Source: Chlamydiia bacterium
GTDB lineage: Bacteria; Chlamydiota; Chlamydiia; Chlamydiales; JAAZZY01
DNA: 16,906 nucleotides
Assembly (NCBI GenBank): GCA_014239035.1
Contig: JAAZZY010000028.1
Coordinates: 1 to 16,906, forward strand
Direction of reading: 5' to 3'
Part shown: positions 1 through 7,424 of the stretch, piece after piece
Layout: each line of letters opens with the position of its first letter
Numbering within the stretch: position 1 is the first letter of the stretch
The notes under the pieces: model-generated
The model's database searches: none
The model's input: the letters and a program-made list of their open reading frames with translations, nothing else
Told to the model about the DNA's origin: nothing
Made by a program: the position numbers and the translations under genes

Positions 1-162
1 CAGCTCTCAACTATAGGCCACCCTATTATTGGTGATACCAAATATGGATCTACTAAGAATCTTAATAAGGGTGAAATTTTACTTTATCACACAAAAATAT
101 CCTTTCCCCATCCCGTAACTCGAAAGAGAATGGTCTTCTGCAAGCGCCCACATTACTTTTAG
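1..162 (+). CDS. RluA-family pseudouridine synthase, C-terminal end (5' end outside window)
   Basis: Open from the first base to a TAG at 160-162; 53 residues are visible. The tail contains IGHPIIGDTKYG, then LYHTKISFPHP near the end. This is the usual end of the RluA/RluC/RluD catalytic domain, where His-Pro and GD.KYG follow the RNA-binding core. These enzymes isomerise uridine to pseudouridine in rRNA or tRNA. The catalytic Asp (RLD motif) and any S4 domain lie before the window, so the exact target cannot be assigned. The gene meets the following minus-strand gene tail to tail with a 4-base overlap, leaving no room for a separate terminator. The family call is secure; the subfamily is not. 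Confidence 0.85.
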   Translation, partial: QLSTIGHPIIGDTKYGSTKNLNKGEILLYHTKISFPHPVTRKRMVFCKRPHYF

Positions 163-740
163 ACAAGATCGCAGGCCTCTGGTGGCATCCAATGAGGGGG
201 TTTGCCTTCCCACTTAACATTACAGCCTACTGGGTTAGTAATAGGCTTAAAGATCTGCTTGTGATCTAAAAACTGTGAAATAGCATCTTTAAGCTCATGA
301 GTTTTAGACTGCGTGTGATCTCTTGGAGTATCAATAGCGCGTCCAGTGTAGATGAGCTTTTTATGCTCATCAAAGAAGAAGAAGTGAGGCGTTTTTAAAG
401 CCCCATATTTTTCGGCGATTTTTTGGCCCTCATCGTGCAGGTACGTCCAAGGAAACTTCTCTTTTTCCATCAAAGTGACCATATGATCATAGGAGTCCTC
501 TTCATATGTATTGGGGCTATTTGAGTTAATCGCGACAAAGGTGATACCTTGAGCTTTGTATTCTTCAGCCAGTTTTCTAGTGTTTTCATTTGAACCAATC
601 ACATAGGGGCAGTGGTTACAGGTAAAAAAGATCACAAGGCCTTTGGCATCTTTAAAGTTATCTAAACTATAAAGCTGCCCATCTGTTGCCTTCAATTTAA
701 AATCTGGGGCCACATGGCCAATATCAAGGGTGTAGCTCAT
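159..740 (-). CDS. thioredoxin-fold (AhpC/TSA-like) redox protein
   Basis: 193 residues. HVAPDFKL near the N-terminus is the usual opening of the AhpC/TSA and thioredoxin-like fold. A CxxC motif (C41-N-H-C44, followed by Pro-Tyr) sits after the first beta strand (GLVIFFT). KTPHFFFFD around residues 117-125 supplies the cis-Pro loop. The CNHCPY signature is typical of a bacterial family of thioredoxin-like or peroxiredoxin-like proteins; the cysteines probably cycle between thiol and disulfide. No signal peptide is visible, so it is likely cytosolic. The C-terminus is rich in Trp and Pro (KWEGKPPHWMPPE). A GAGG Shine-Dalgarno-like stretch lies about 12 bases before the ATG, which is rather far. 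The substrate is unknown. Confidence 0.85.
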   Translation of the reverse strand: MSYTLDIGHVAPDFKLKATDGQLYSLDNFKDAKGLVIFFTCNHCPYVIGSNENTRKLAEEYKAQGITFVAINSNSPNTYEEDSYDHMVTLMEKEKFPWTYLHDEGQKIAEKYGALKTPHFFFFDEHKKLIYTGRAIDTPRDHTQSKTHELKDAISQFLDHKQIFKPITNPVGCNVKWEGKPPHWMPPEACDLV

Positions 741-777
741 TAAAGTTATTCCTCATCAATTGATAAAACTTATGCTA

Positions 778-806
778 AGTATAGTCGGTTATGTTTTAAA
801 TAACAG
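778..806 (-). promoter_or_regulatory. weak candidate promoter of the thioredoxin-fold gene
   Basis: On the minus strand, CTGTTA (-35-like) is separated by 17 bases from TATACT (-10). The -10 lies about 38 bases before the ATG at 740. The -35 match is poor, so this is only a candidate. Confidence 0.35.
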
Positions 807-873
807 CCTTCTATTAATCAAAAGTTTGACCTAAATGCAAGCCCATAGGCTTAGGTGGAATTTGACGATTCAT

Positions 874-892
874 TACCACAGCTATTGTGGTA
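874..892. repeat. perfect inverted repeat, 7-base arms, 5-base loop
   Basis: TACCACA (874-880), GCTAT, TGTGGTA (886-892). It lies in the 255-base divergent gap between the thioredoxin-fold gene and the gene at 996, about 67 bases before the -10 proposed for the latter. There is no T-run after it, so an operator is as likely as a terminator. The rest of this gap holds no gene that I can see. Confidence 0.5.
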
Positions 893-958
893 TTTCTATC
901 CAAAGCATATTTAAAATATTAACTAGAAGCATTATAAACAACCTTTAATATATTTGTC

Positions 959-988
959 TATAATGCTAAAATAGATAGCTTTAAGGAG
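959..988 (+). promoter_or_regulatory. -10 box and ribosome binding site of the hypothetical gene at 996
   Basis: A consensus TATAAT at 959-964 and an AAGGAG ribosome binding site at 983-988, seven bases before the ATG. No good -35 is seen 16-18 bases upstream. Confidence 0.5.
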
Positions 989-995
989 TTTTTTT

Positions 996-1625
996 ATGGA
1001 GCCATTAGCTGTTTATCAACCCAAACCATCAGGTTGGGTTTGCTCAAGTTGGAATACTTTTAACATTGCTGTAGACTCAACAAAAATCATTGGAGTTGCC
1101 ATTGGGAGCATCATGAGTCTAGGGGATGTGTTTATGCCTCTTATTTCTCATATGAGAGCAAATCATGGAAGTAGAATGGGCTTTGATGTTTTGCGTCCAA
1201 CATATGGCAAGACTTTGTTATTTGCTTCAGTGCTTATTAGTCCCATCTCTGAGTATTCATATATAGGAACTTGCTTCAGAGAAGATCCTCAGGTGCAAGC
1301 AAAAATGCAAGAGGTGAGTAAAATTCTTGTGGATTTAATTACTCTAGGAAAAAAAGAATCTCATAGTGCGCCTTTTAGTATTCTTGAAGCAAACTACCAA
1401 TCTATTTACACGCAGCTAAGTGCCCAACTTGCCGCAAAAGATGTTTTAGCGTCTTCTAAGCTCTTTCTGCGAGAGCAATTTCCCAATGAAGTGCGACTTA
1501 ATGATGATTCCTTACAAATAGGAACTGAAGAGACTCATCAGTATCTAAAAATTCTAGAAAAAAGAGGTTCTGCTCAAAAGCAAATAGTGGGTCTTTGGCA
1601 GAAACTTCTCAGTTATATCCATTAA
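996..1625 (+). CDS. hypothetical protein, 209 aa
   Basis: Not recognised. The start is well supported by AAGGAG seven bases upstream and a TATAAT box before that. There is no signal peptide at the extreme N-terminus, but residues about 30-52 and 72-86 are moderately hydrophobic (KIIGVAIGSIMSLG, TLLFASVLISPIS) and could be membrane-associated helices. The second half is helical, with charged and Gln-rich stretches (residues about 95-160), and ends in LWQKLLSYIH. Cysteines are few (C16 and one in GTCFRED). The gene has its own promoter and is followed by gmhA, which also has a promoter candidate, so it need not belong to the LPS operon. Short proteins with hydrophobic patches and no relatives outside the phylum are common in chlamydiae; nothing here allows a function to be named. 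Confidence 0.7.
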   Translation: MEPLAVYQPKPSGWVCSSWNTFNIAVDSTKIIGVAIGSIMSLGDVFMPLISHMRANHGSRMGFDVLRPTYGKTLLFASVLISPISEYSYIGTCFREDPQVQAKMQEVSKILVDLITLGKKESHSAPFSILEANYQSIYTQLSAQLAAKDVLASSKLFLREQFPNEVRLNDDSLQIGTEETHQYLKILEKRGSAQKQIVGLWQKLLSYIH

Positions 1626-1637
1626 TCCTAGTTCTCT

Positions 1638-1665
1638 TTGCCAAAAAAAACGATCTATGTACAAT
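1638..1665 (+). promoter_or_regulatory. promoter of gmhA-lpxK
   Basis: TTGCCA (1638-1643), a 16-base spacer, TACAAT (1660-1665). The predicted transcript start, about 1672, is roughly 25 bases before the GTG at 1697. This agrees with the start chosen for gmhA and argues against the longer TTG-initiated reading frame, which would begin before the promoter. Confidence 0.55.
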
Positions 1666-1696
1666 CCTGTTCTTATTTAAAAAGCAGAGGTTGCAA

Positions 1697-2326
1697 GTGC
1701 AAGAGTCCATTCTAGAAGCTGTTGAAGATGGCATAGATGCAATCAAACAACTCAAAAGAGATCAGAACCTACTATTTATTGAGCAATGCGCAAAATTAAT
1801 CGTAGATTGTTACAAGAGTGGAGGTAAGTTGATCATTGCAGGAAACGGAGGCAGTCTTTGTGATGGCTCTCATTTTGCAGAAGAGCTTACCGGTCAATTT
1901 AGGCAACCACGAGCAGCACTGCCAGCTATTGCTCTCAATGACCCAGGTTTTTTAACATGCACAGCCAATGACTTTGGATTTGATACTGTATTTGCAAGAG
2001 GAGTAGCAGCATTTGGCCTGCCCAATGATATTTTTATTGGACTTACGACAAGTGGTAACTCTCCAAACCTTGTCAAAGCTTTTGAAGTAGCCAAACAAAA
2101 GAAGCTCAAAACTATATCTTTTCTGGGTAAAGGCGGAGGGAAACTTAAAGGCGTTGGGGATTTAGAACTTCTCATCGAAGGTTTTAAAACCTCTGATCGC
2201 ATTCAAGAAGCGCACATGTGTGCCATTCATATTGTTATCGAAATGGTAGAGAAAGAGCTTTTTTATAGCCAAAACTCTCCTTTCCCGCGCTCACTTCAAT
2301 TCTTACCGCTTAAAAGTTCCTCATGA
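1697..2326 (+). CDS. gmhA: sedoheptulose-7-phosphate isomerase (phosphoheptose isomerase)
   Basis: SIS-domain protein, 209 residues from a GTG start, close to the usual 190-200. AGNGGS (48-53), HFAEELTG (59-66) and TTSGNSPN form the sugar-phosphate pocket. All catalytic and metal residues of E. coli GmhA have counterparts: H61 and E65 in HFAEE, Q172 in DRIQE, and H180 in CAIH. GmhA converts sedoheptulose 7-phosphate to D-glycero-manno-heptose 7-phosphate, the first step to ADP-heptose for LPS core. The frame stays open back to a TTG at 1595, but that would overlap the previous gene; GTG 1697 has GAGG six bases upstream and a promoter at the right distance. It overlaps lpxK by ATGA, so the two are probably co-translated. 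The later heptose genes are not in this window. Confidence 0.88.
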   Translation: MQESILEAVEDGIDAIKQLKRDQNLLFIEQCAKLIVDCYKSGGKLIIAGNGGSLCDGSHFAEELTGQFRQPRAALPAIALNDPGFLTCTANDFGFDTVFARGVAAFGLPNDIFIGLTTSGNSPNLVKAFEVAKQKKLKTISFLGKGGGKLKGVGDLELLIEGFKTSDRIQEAHMCAIHIVIEMVEKELFYSQNSPFPRSLQFLPLKSSS

Positions 2327-3441
2327 TTACCGCTTTTCTAGATAAGCTACACTCTCCAAAAAGAGGGATCTTGTTGGATGCCATGCGCATTATCCTCTAT
2401 ATCGTAAGTTTATTTTACCGCCTCGTGATGTACATTCGCAATTCTCTATTTGAGAGCTATATCAAATGGGGTGCAAATATGCCTACAAAGCTGTTTAAAA
2501 TTAAAATCTATGAGCCAAATGCAAAAGTCATCAGCATCGGAAATATTGTTGCAGGTGGTACAGGAAAAACTCCTTTAACACTTTTAGTAGGAAAAAAGCT
2601 CTTAGAGACAAATAAATCTTTGGCGATCTTATCTCGAGGTTACAAAGCTAAAATGGAGAATGCAAAACAAGGGCCCCAGATTATTTGTGATGGCAATGGA
2701 CCTCTCAAAACTGCTGATGAGTGCGGAGATGAGCCTTATTTGATGAGCAGAAGCCTGCCAAAAGCCTTGTTTTATGTAGGCAAAAATCGAGTAGAGGCGG
2801 CAAAGCTTGCAATAGAGGCCGGGGCAGACACCCTTCTTTTAGATGATGGAATGCAGTATCGCTCTTTGCATAGAGATCATGATATTGTGGTTATAGATGC
2901 ACGGGATCCTTTTGGTAGAGATCATTTTCTCCCGCGAGGGTTCTTACGAGAACACCCAAGAGCTTTGAGTCGCGCTAGTCTAATCATTGTCAACCATGCA
3001 AGCTCAGAAAATATTTTCCAAAAGTTGAAAGAGAAGGTAGGGGTGTGGAGTGACGCTCCAGTTGTTGGAGTTACTCCTCAATATATTGAAACACTTAGCT
3101 TAGATGAGAAAACGAAGTTAGATATTAAAGAAAAAAAAGTACTCGCTTTTTGCGGCATTGCCAAGCCCAAATATTTCTTTGAGTTATTGGAAAAACAAGG
3201 GGTGGAAGTCGTTTCAAGAGAAGTTTTGCCAGATCATGAAAAAGCGTCAAAGTCTTTTTTGATTAAGGCTATGCAAAAGGCAAAAGCTCTAAAAGCTGAC
3301 TGTATCCTCTGCACGGAGAAAGATGCAGTCAAAATCAACTCAAATGAACCCTTTTCTCAAACAATTGGCTATGTAAAAATAAAACTTGTCGTAACTTATG
3401 GCAAAGAAGTATTTGAAAAGGCCATCAGTAAGATGGTATAA
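2323..3441 (+). CDS. lpxK: tetraacyldisaccharide 4'-kinase (lipid A)
   Basis: 372 residues, somewhat longer than the roughly 330 of E. coli LpxK. A hydrophobic N-terminal segment (about 20-40, MRIILYIVSLFYRLVMY) anchors it to the inner membrane. The P-loop VAGGTGKTP is at 76-84. SRGY follows at about 104, then GDEP (135-138) and the catalytic DDGMQ at 174-178 (DDG[FM]Q in the family). PRG.LREHPRAL at about 204-215 and TEKDAVK near residue 333 are further LpxK signatures. The enzyme phosphorylates the 4' position of the tetraacyldisaccharide 1-phosphate to give lipid IVA. The start ATG overlaps the gmhA stop (ATGA), placing lipid A phosphorylation and heptose synthesis in one transcript. Confidence 0.95.
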   Translation: MITAFLDKLHSPKRGILLDAMRIILYIVSLFYRLVMYIRNSLFESYIKWGANMPTKLFKIKIYEPNAKVISIGNIVAGGTGKTPLTLLVGKKLLETNKSLAILSRGYKAKMENAKQGPQIICDGNGPLKTADECGDEPYLMSRSLPKALFYVGKNRVEAAKLAIEAGADTLLLDDGMQYRSLHRDHDIVVIDARDPFGRDHFLPRGFLREHPRALSRASLIIVNHASSENIFQKLKEKVGVWSDAPVVGVTPQYIETLSLDEKTKLDIKEKKVLAFCGIAKPKYFFELLEKQGVEVVSREVLPDHEKASKSFLIKAMQKAKALKADCILCTEKDAVKINSNEPFSQTIGYVKIKLVVTYGKEVFEKAISKMV

Positions 3442-3490
3442 TAAACAGGAAGTTAAGTTAGTTAATTAAATATTTAAATATAGTTTATAG

Positions 3491-3516
3491 GCGCCAGGGA
3501 CTTTCTTTTTTGGTGC
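3491..3516. repeat. weak hairpin downstream of lpxK
   Basis: GCGCCA (3491-3496) and TGGTGC (3511-3516) can pair over six positions, including one G-U pair, around a T-rich 14-base loop. There is no clear T-run after it, so it is at best a weak terminator. The rest of the 267-base gap before the next gene is AT-rich and holds no gene that I can see. Confidence 0.25.
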
Positions 3517-3642
3517 ATATAATCGATGATTGCTTTAAAATTATTAGCAATTATTTTGATAAAAATTTTAAATAAACCTACACCTCTTATGAAAAATTTC
3601 TTTGAATTAAAAAGTCTACAGAGTTAGTTTTCACCCCTTCCC

Positions 3643-3671
3643 TAGACAGTATGTAGAAAAAATGGAATATT
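3643..3671 (+). promoter_or_regulatory. candidate promoter of the symporter gene
   Basis: TAGACA (3643-3648), a 17-base spacer, AATATT (3666-3671). The -35 is one base from consensus and the -10 matches at four of six. A TAAGGA ribosome binding site at 3696-3701 precedes the ATG by seven bases. Confidence 0.35.
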
Positions 3672-3708
3672 TTGAGTTAGGTTTATAACTAAAATTAAGG
3701 AAGACTCT

Positions 3709-4950
3709 ATGAAGTTATGGATGAAAATTCTGATCGGAATGTTTTTAGGATTGCTTGTGGGCTCATTTTTTGGTCCTAAAGCTGAATACCTAAAACCCCT
3801 AGGACAAGTTTTTCTCAACTTGATTAGCATGTTGATTATTCCCCTAATTTTTTCATCGATGGCCGTGGGAATTACGAGTATCCGCGACACCCGAAAATTG
3901 GGTAGAGTGGGAGCAAAAACCTTGGGTTTGTATCTCTCAACTACAGCTATTGCTATCTGCATAGGTCTTGTTTTTGCCTACCTTTTAAAGCCGGGCTACA
4001 ATGTAGGCTTTTCATCTTTTAAGCAAGCAGGTCAGCAAGTCCATGGAGAAGTTGCTGGGATTTCGGAGCTCTTATTAAACATTATACCTAGTAATCCCTT
4101 TGAATCCTTTGCTTCTGGCAACATTATGCAAGTTATTGTTTTTGCAGTATTTTTAGGGCTGGCTATTCAATTTACACACAAAAAATTTGAGCCTCTCCTC
4201 AATTTTTTAGAGTCTGTTTCTGAGGTTATGTACTCTTTGACAAATATTGTGATGAAGTTTGCTCCTATTGGAGTTTTTGCCATTATGGCATCAGTTGCAG
4301 GAACTTTTGGCTTATCTGTTCTCATTCCGCTTGCCAAGCTGCTAGGGACCATCTTCATAGCCTCATTTGTACAATTTTTTGTGCTATTTACAGTTATTTT
4401 AGTTTTTATGTGCAGACTTAATCCAGTTCATTTCTTCAAGGGAATGATCGAGGCGATTGTTTTTGCATTTTCGACAAGCAGCAGCTCGGCAACCGTGCCA
4501 GTGACTATTCATTGTGCTATGCATAATCTTGGGGTATCTAAAAGTATTGCTCGTTTTGTTATTCCACTTGGCTCTACCATTAACATGAATGGAACAGCCA
4601 TTTTCCAAGGGATAGCATCGGTATTTATTGCACAGATGTATGGAATAGATTTAAGTCTGCAAAGTTTAATTATTATTGTTGTTACAGCAACACTTTCTGC
4701 AATAGGAACAGCTGGAATTCCTGGAGCGGGTTTTTTAATCCTTTCAATGGTTTTGAAATCTGTTGGACTTCCATTAGAAGGGCTTGCCTTAATCTTTGCG
4801 ATAGATCGCTTAAGAGATATGGTTGGAACCGTTGTCAATATTGTGGGTGATGCTGTCGTAGCAGTTTATATCGCTAAATCTGAAGGGGAACTAGATGTTG
4901 AGCAATATCAAAATCCTCAAATTTTAGCTTTAGAAAATAGTGAGTTATAG
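3709..4950 (+). CDS. gltT: sodium/proton:amino acid symporter, DAACS family (GltT/GltP-like)
   Basis: 413 residues with the full DAACS layout. It has the Ser-rich hairpin HP1 (T256-SSSS-260), NMNGT of TM7 at 292-296, GIPGAG of HP2 at 336-341, and TM8 with D366-RLRDMVGTVVN-377 and GD at 380-381. It imports an amino acid or dicarboxylate across the inner membrane using an ion gradient. Aligned by eye to the archaeal GltPh, the substrate-carboxylate-binding Arg (R397) is G373 and the HP1 Arg (R276) is S257, so neither known acidic-substrate arginine is present. The Na3-site D312 is N294, while D370, N377 and D381 (D394, N401, D405) are kept. A neutral substrate is therefore as likely as glutamate. 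The symbol follows the chlamydial neighbour order; the E2 gene starts 14 bases downstream. Confidence 0.9.
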   Translation: MKLWMKILIGMFLGLLVGSFFGPKAEYLKPLGQVFLNLISMLIIPLIFSSMAVGITSIRDTRKLGRVGAKTLGLYLSTTAIAICIGLVFAYLLKPGYNVGFSSFKQAGQQVHGEVAGISELLLNIIPSNPFESFASGNIMQVIVFAVFLGLAIQFTHKKFEPLLNFLESVSEVMYSLTNIVMKFAPIGVFAIMASVAGTFGLSVLIPLAKLLGTIFIASFVQFFVLFTVILVFMCRLNPVHFFKGMIEAIVFAFSTSSSSATVPVTIHCAMHNLGVSKSIARFVIPLGSTINMNGTAIFQGIASVFIAQMYGIDLSLQSLIIIVVTATLSAIGTAGIPGAGFLILSMVLKSVGLPLEGLALIFAIDRLRDMVGTVVNIVGDAVVAVYIAKSEGELDVEQYQNPQILALENSEL

Positions 4951-4964
4951 AAGGGAGAGTTAAT

Positions 4965-6128
4965 ATGAGTGATCGTATAGTTGAAATGCATCTGCCAAAG
5001 CTTGGAGAGAGCATAGTATCCGCAACTATTGTTCAATGGCTTAAAGAAGAGGGTGACACTGTTATGCAGGATGAGCCTATTTTAGAAGTTTCTACTGATA
5101 AGGTTAACAGTGAGATCCCAGCGCCACACGCAGGGGTTCTAACTGAGAAACTCGCTGTAGAAAATCAAGAGATAGACGTGGGGGCACCACTTGCTAAGCT
5201 TCTTATTGAAAAGAAAGAAAAAGTTTTAGCTGCGGTTCCTCAGGTAACCTCTCCTGATATCCAAACTCAAGAGAAGAATGACTTTTTAACTCCAGCTGTT
5301 TTAAATCTCGCTCGAAAAAATGATGTCTCTCTTGAAGATCTTACTCAAATTAAAGGTTCAGGGCAAGGTGGGCGCATTACAAAAAAAGATGTGGAAGGGT
5401 TTATAGAAAAACCTAGTTTAAATAATGGGCAAGTAGAGCCCAAACCAGATGTAGAAAAGCTTCCCATGACAGGACTGCGTAAAGCTATTGCTGAAAATAT
5501 GGTACGCTCTTTTTACCAAGCTCCGCATGCCTCTCTAGTGGCCGAAGTAGATGTTACTGATATTATGCAGGCCATCAAAGCAAATAAAGCAGCTTTTATT
5601 GAAGAGCATGGCGTGAAGATTACAATAACAAGCTACATTATTCAGGCTATTGCTCAAGCAGTACAAAAATATCCAATGGTCAATGCCTCTGTTGACAAAG
5701 ATACAATTTTAATGAAGCGTTTTGTGAACTTGGGAATTGCTGTGAGCATCGAAAATGGTGTGGTTGTTCCTGTTATCAAAAATTGCCAGGAAAAAGGTCT
5801 TCTGTGTATTGCAAAAGAGGTTGCTAGGCTTTCAAAGCATGCAAGAGGTAGCACGCTAAGTCAAGAAGATATAGCTGATGGATCTATTACGATGACAAAT
5901 TTCGGAATGTCTGGTATGCACATTGGCATTCCTATTATTCGCCATCCAGAAGTTGCAATTGTTGGAGTGGGAAGCATCCATAAAACAGTCAGCCCAATAT
6001 CAGATACAGCTTTTGGAGTAAGACAGAAAGTCTTTCTTACGCTAACCTTTGACCATCGAGTTATCGATGGTATCTACGGTGCTGATTTCTTAAATCACAT
6101 TAAGACAAGCTTAGAAAACGTTACTTAG
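4965..6128 (+). CDS. 2-oxo acid dehydrogenase E2 (dihydrolipoamide acyltransferase)
   Basis: 387 residues. The N-terminal lipoyl domain (about 5-82) has the lipoylated K46 in STDKVNSEI. A peripheral subunit-binding domain at about 107-147 contains TPAVLNLARKND and GSGQGGRITKKDV. The catalytic CAT domain fills 160-387 and ends with DHRVIDG, giving catalytic H364 and D368. E2 moves an acyl group from the lipoyl arm to CoA in a pyruvate, 2-oxoglutarate or branched-chain dehydrogenase complex. Which acid is used cannot be read from the sequence, and no E1 or E3 gene is adjacent. AAGGGAG (4951-4957) precedes the ATG, 14 bases after the symporter stop, so the two form an operon. The pair matches CT401/CT400 of C. 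trachomatis (memory). It ends 8 bases inside the 3' end of icd. Confidence 0.92.
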   Translation: MSDRIVEMHLPKLGESIVSATIVQWLKEEGDTVMQDEPILEVSTDKVNSEIPAPHAGVLTEKLAVENQEIDVGAPLAKLLIEKKEKVLAAVPQVTSPDIQTQEKNDFLTPAVLNLARKNDVSLEDLTQIKGSGQGGRITKKDVEGFIEKPSLNNGQVEPKPDVEKLPMTGLRKAIAENMVRSFYQAPHASLVAEVDVTDIMQAIKANKAAFIEEHGVKITITSYIIQAIAQAVQKYPMVNASVDKDTILMKRFVNLGIAVSIENGVVVPVIKNCQEKGLLCIAKEVARLSKHARGSTLSQEDIADGSITMTNFGMSGMHIGIPIIRHPEVAIVGVGSIHKTVSPISDTAFGVRQKVFLTLTFDHRVIDGIYGADFLNHIKTSLENVT

Positions 6129-7335
6129 CTAAAGCCTTTTTAAGATTTTCATCAAGCTTCTCTAGAAACTGGTTTGTTGTAAGCGATGGGGTATCTTTCC
6201 CTATTAACCTTGCCAAATCACTGGTCATCGATCCGCTTTCTACAGTATCAATACAAACTTTCTCTAATGTCTGGGCAAAGTGAACAACATCTGGTGTACC
6301 ATCAAACTTGCCGCGGTGGGCTAAACCTTTTGTCCAAGCAAATATTGAAGCTATTGGATTTGTAGAAGTTTCTTCACCTTTTTGGTGGCGGCGGAAGTGG
6401 CGCGTAACTGTACCATGTGCAGCTTCTGCTTCTACTACATCACCATCGGGTGTCATTAAAACAGAGGTCATAAGCCCAAGTGAGCCGTAGCCTTGTGCAA
6501 CAGTATCGGATTGAACATCTCCATCATAGTTTTTGCAGGCCCAAACATAGCCTCCATCCCACTTTAAGCAGCAAGCGACCATGTCATCGATTAAACGGTG
6601 TTCATAATGAATACCTTTTTCTTCGAACTCTTTTTTAAATTCTTTTTCATAGATCTCTTGGAAAATGTCTTTAAAACGCCCATCGTATTTTTTTAAGATG
6701 GTGTTTTTAGTAGAAAGATACACAGGCCAATTGAGTTCGAGTCCATAATGAAAAGAAGCTCTTGCAAAGCCGCGAATAGATTCATCTAGATTATACATGG
6801 CAAGGGCAATGCCATTTTCTTTGTAGTCAAAGACATCAAGTATTTCTGGTTCGGAGCCATCATCAGGGTTAAATATAAGCTGCAGATTGCCGGGCTTATC
6901 AATAATCATCTCATGTGCTCTATATTGATCCCCAAAAGCATGACGGCCAATGACTACAGGTTTTGTCCAGGTGGGCACAAGTCTTGGAACATTAGAGCAT
7001 AAGATAGGTTCTCTAAAGATAGTTCCCCCTAAGATATTCCGGATCGTTCCATTAGGAGAGCGCCACATTTTTTTAAGACCAAACTCTTCAACACGTCCTT
7101 CATCTGGAGTGATTGTAGCACACTTAATGCCCACACCATATTTTTTTATAGCGTGAGCTGCATCCACTGTAATTTGATCATCTGTAGCATCACGAGACTC
7201 AACACTCAAATCATAATACTTTAGGTCGATGTCTAAGTAAGGAAGGATTAATTTACTTTTAATAAACTCCCATATAATGCGAGTCATTTCATCGCCATCT
7301 AGTTCTACAACAGGATTTTTAACCTTTATTTTCAT
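6121..7335 (-). CDS. icd: NADP-dependent isocitrate dehydrogenase, eukaryote-type
   Basis: 404 residues from the chosen ATG. It aligns almost along its whole length with human IDH1 rather than E. coli Icd: GDEMTRIIWE near the N-terminus, RDATDDQ, SPNGTIRN, GRHAFGDQYRA (its Arg corresponds to IDH1 R132), YLSTKNTILKKYDGRFKD, RLIDDMVA, KNYDGDVQSD and EAAHGTVTRH for NADP binding. It decarboxylates isocitrate to 2-oxoglutarate with NADP in the cytosol. The frame is open to 7404, but AAAGGA lies seven bases before the ATG at 7335 and the promoter overlaps the longer version, so 7335 is preferred. It is divergent from kdsD and convergent with E2. Chlamydiaceae lack this gene (memory), so it sits between two genes that are neighbours there. 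Confidence 0.95.
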   Translation of the reverse strand: MKIKVKNPVVELDGDEMTRIIWEFIKSKLILPYLDIDLKYYDLSVESRDATDDQITVDAAHAIKKYGVGIKCATITPDEGRVEEFGLKKMWRSPNGTIRNILGGTIFREPILCSNVPRLVPTWTKPVVIGRHAFGDQYRAHEMIIDKPGNLQLIFNPDDGSEPEILDVFDYKENGIALAMYNLDESIRGFARASFHYGLELNWPVYLSTKNTILKKYDGRFKDIFQEIYEKEFKKEFEEKGIHYEHRLIDDMVACCLKWDGGYVWACKNYDGDVQSDTVAQGYGSLGLMTSVLMTPDGDVVEAEAAHGTVTRHFRRHQKGEETSTNPIASIFAWTKGLAHRGKFDGTPDVVHFAQTLEKVCIDTVESGSMTSDLARLIGKDTPSLTTNQFLEKLDENLKKALAK

Positions 7336-7368
7336 CTCATTATCCTTTAGATTAATAAAATTAGAATT

Positions 7369-7386
7369 AGCACTATTTATAGTGCT
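7369..7386. repeat. 18-base inverted repeat over the icd -10
   Basis: AGCACTA (7369-7375), TTTA, TAGTGCT (7380-7386): two perfect 7-base arms. It covers the -10 and predicted start point of icd, and lies about 40 bases before the kdsD start codon. Confidence 0.6.
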
Positions 7387-7404
7387 TCTTAAAGAAGAAT
7401 TCAA
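7376..7404 (-). promoter_or_regulatory. promoter of icd with overlapping palindromes
   Basis: On the minus strand TTGAAT (7404-7399), a 17-base spacer, TATAAA (7381-7376). The start point would be near 7369, about 33 bases before the ATG at 7335. One palindrome fills the spacer and another covers the -10 and start region, which points to repressor or activator control. Confidence 0.6.
7385..7397. repeat. 13-base palindrome in the icd promoter spacer
   Basis: CTTCTT-A-AAGAAG, perfect 6-base arms around a single A. It touches the 18-base inverted repeat and lies between the icd -35 and -10. Confidence 0.55.
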
Positions 7405-7424
7405 GACTAATTAGAGGGAACACT

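Noticed and set aside
1595..1696. N-terminal extension of gmhA from TTG 1595
   Set aside because: It overlaps the previous gene, precedes the predicted promoter, and adds residues unlike any GmhA N-terminus.
4167..4838. Three minus-strand open frames inside the symporter gene
   Set aside because: They are shadows of the plus-strand coding frame, with no ribosome binding sites and no family features.
7336..7404. N-terminal extension of icd
   Set aside because: The upstream start lies in the -35 of the promoter. ATG 7335 has AAAGGA seven bases before it and gives the normal IDH N-terminus.
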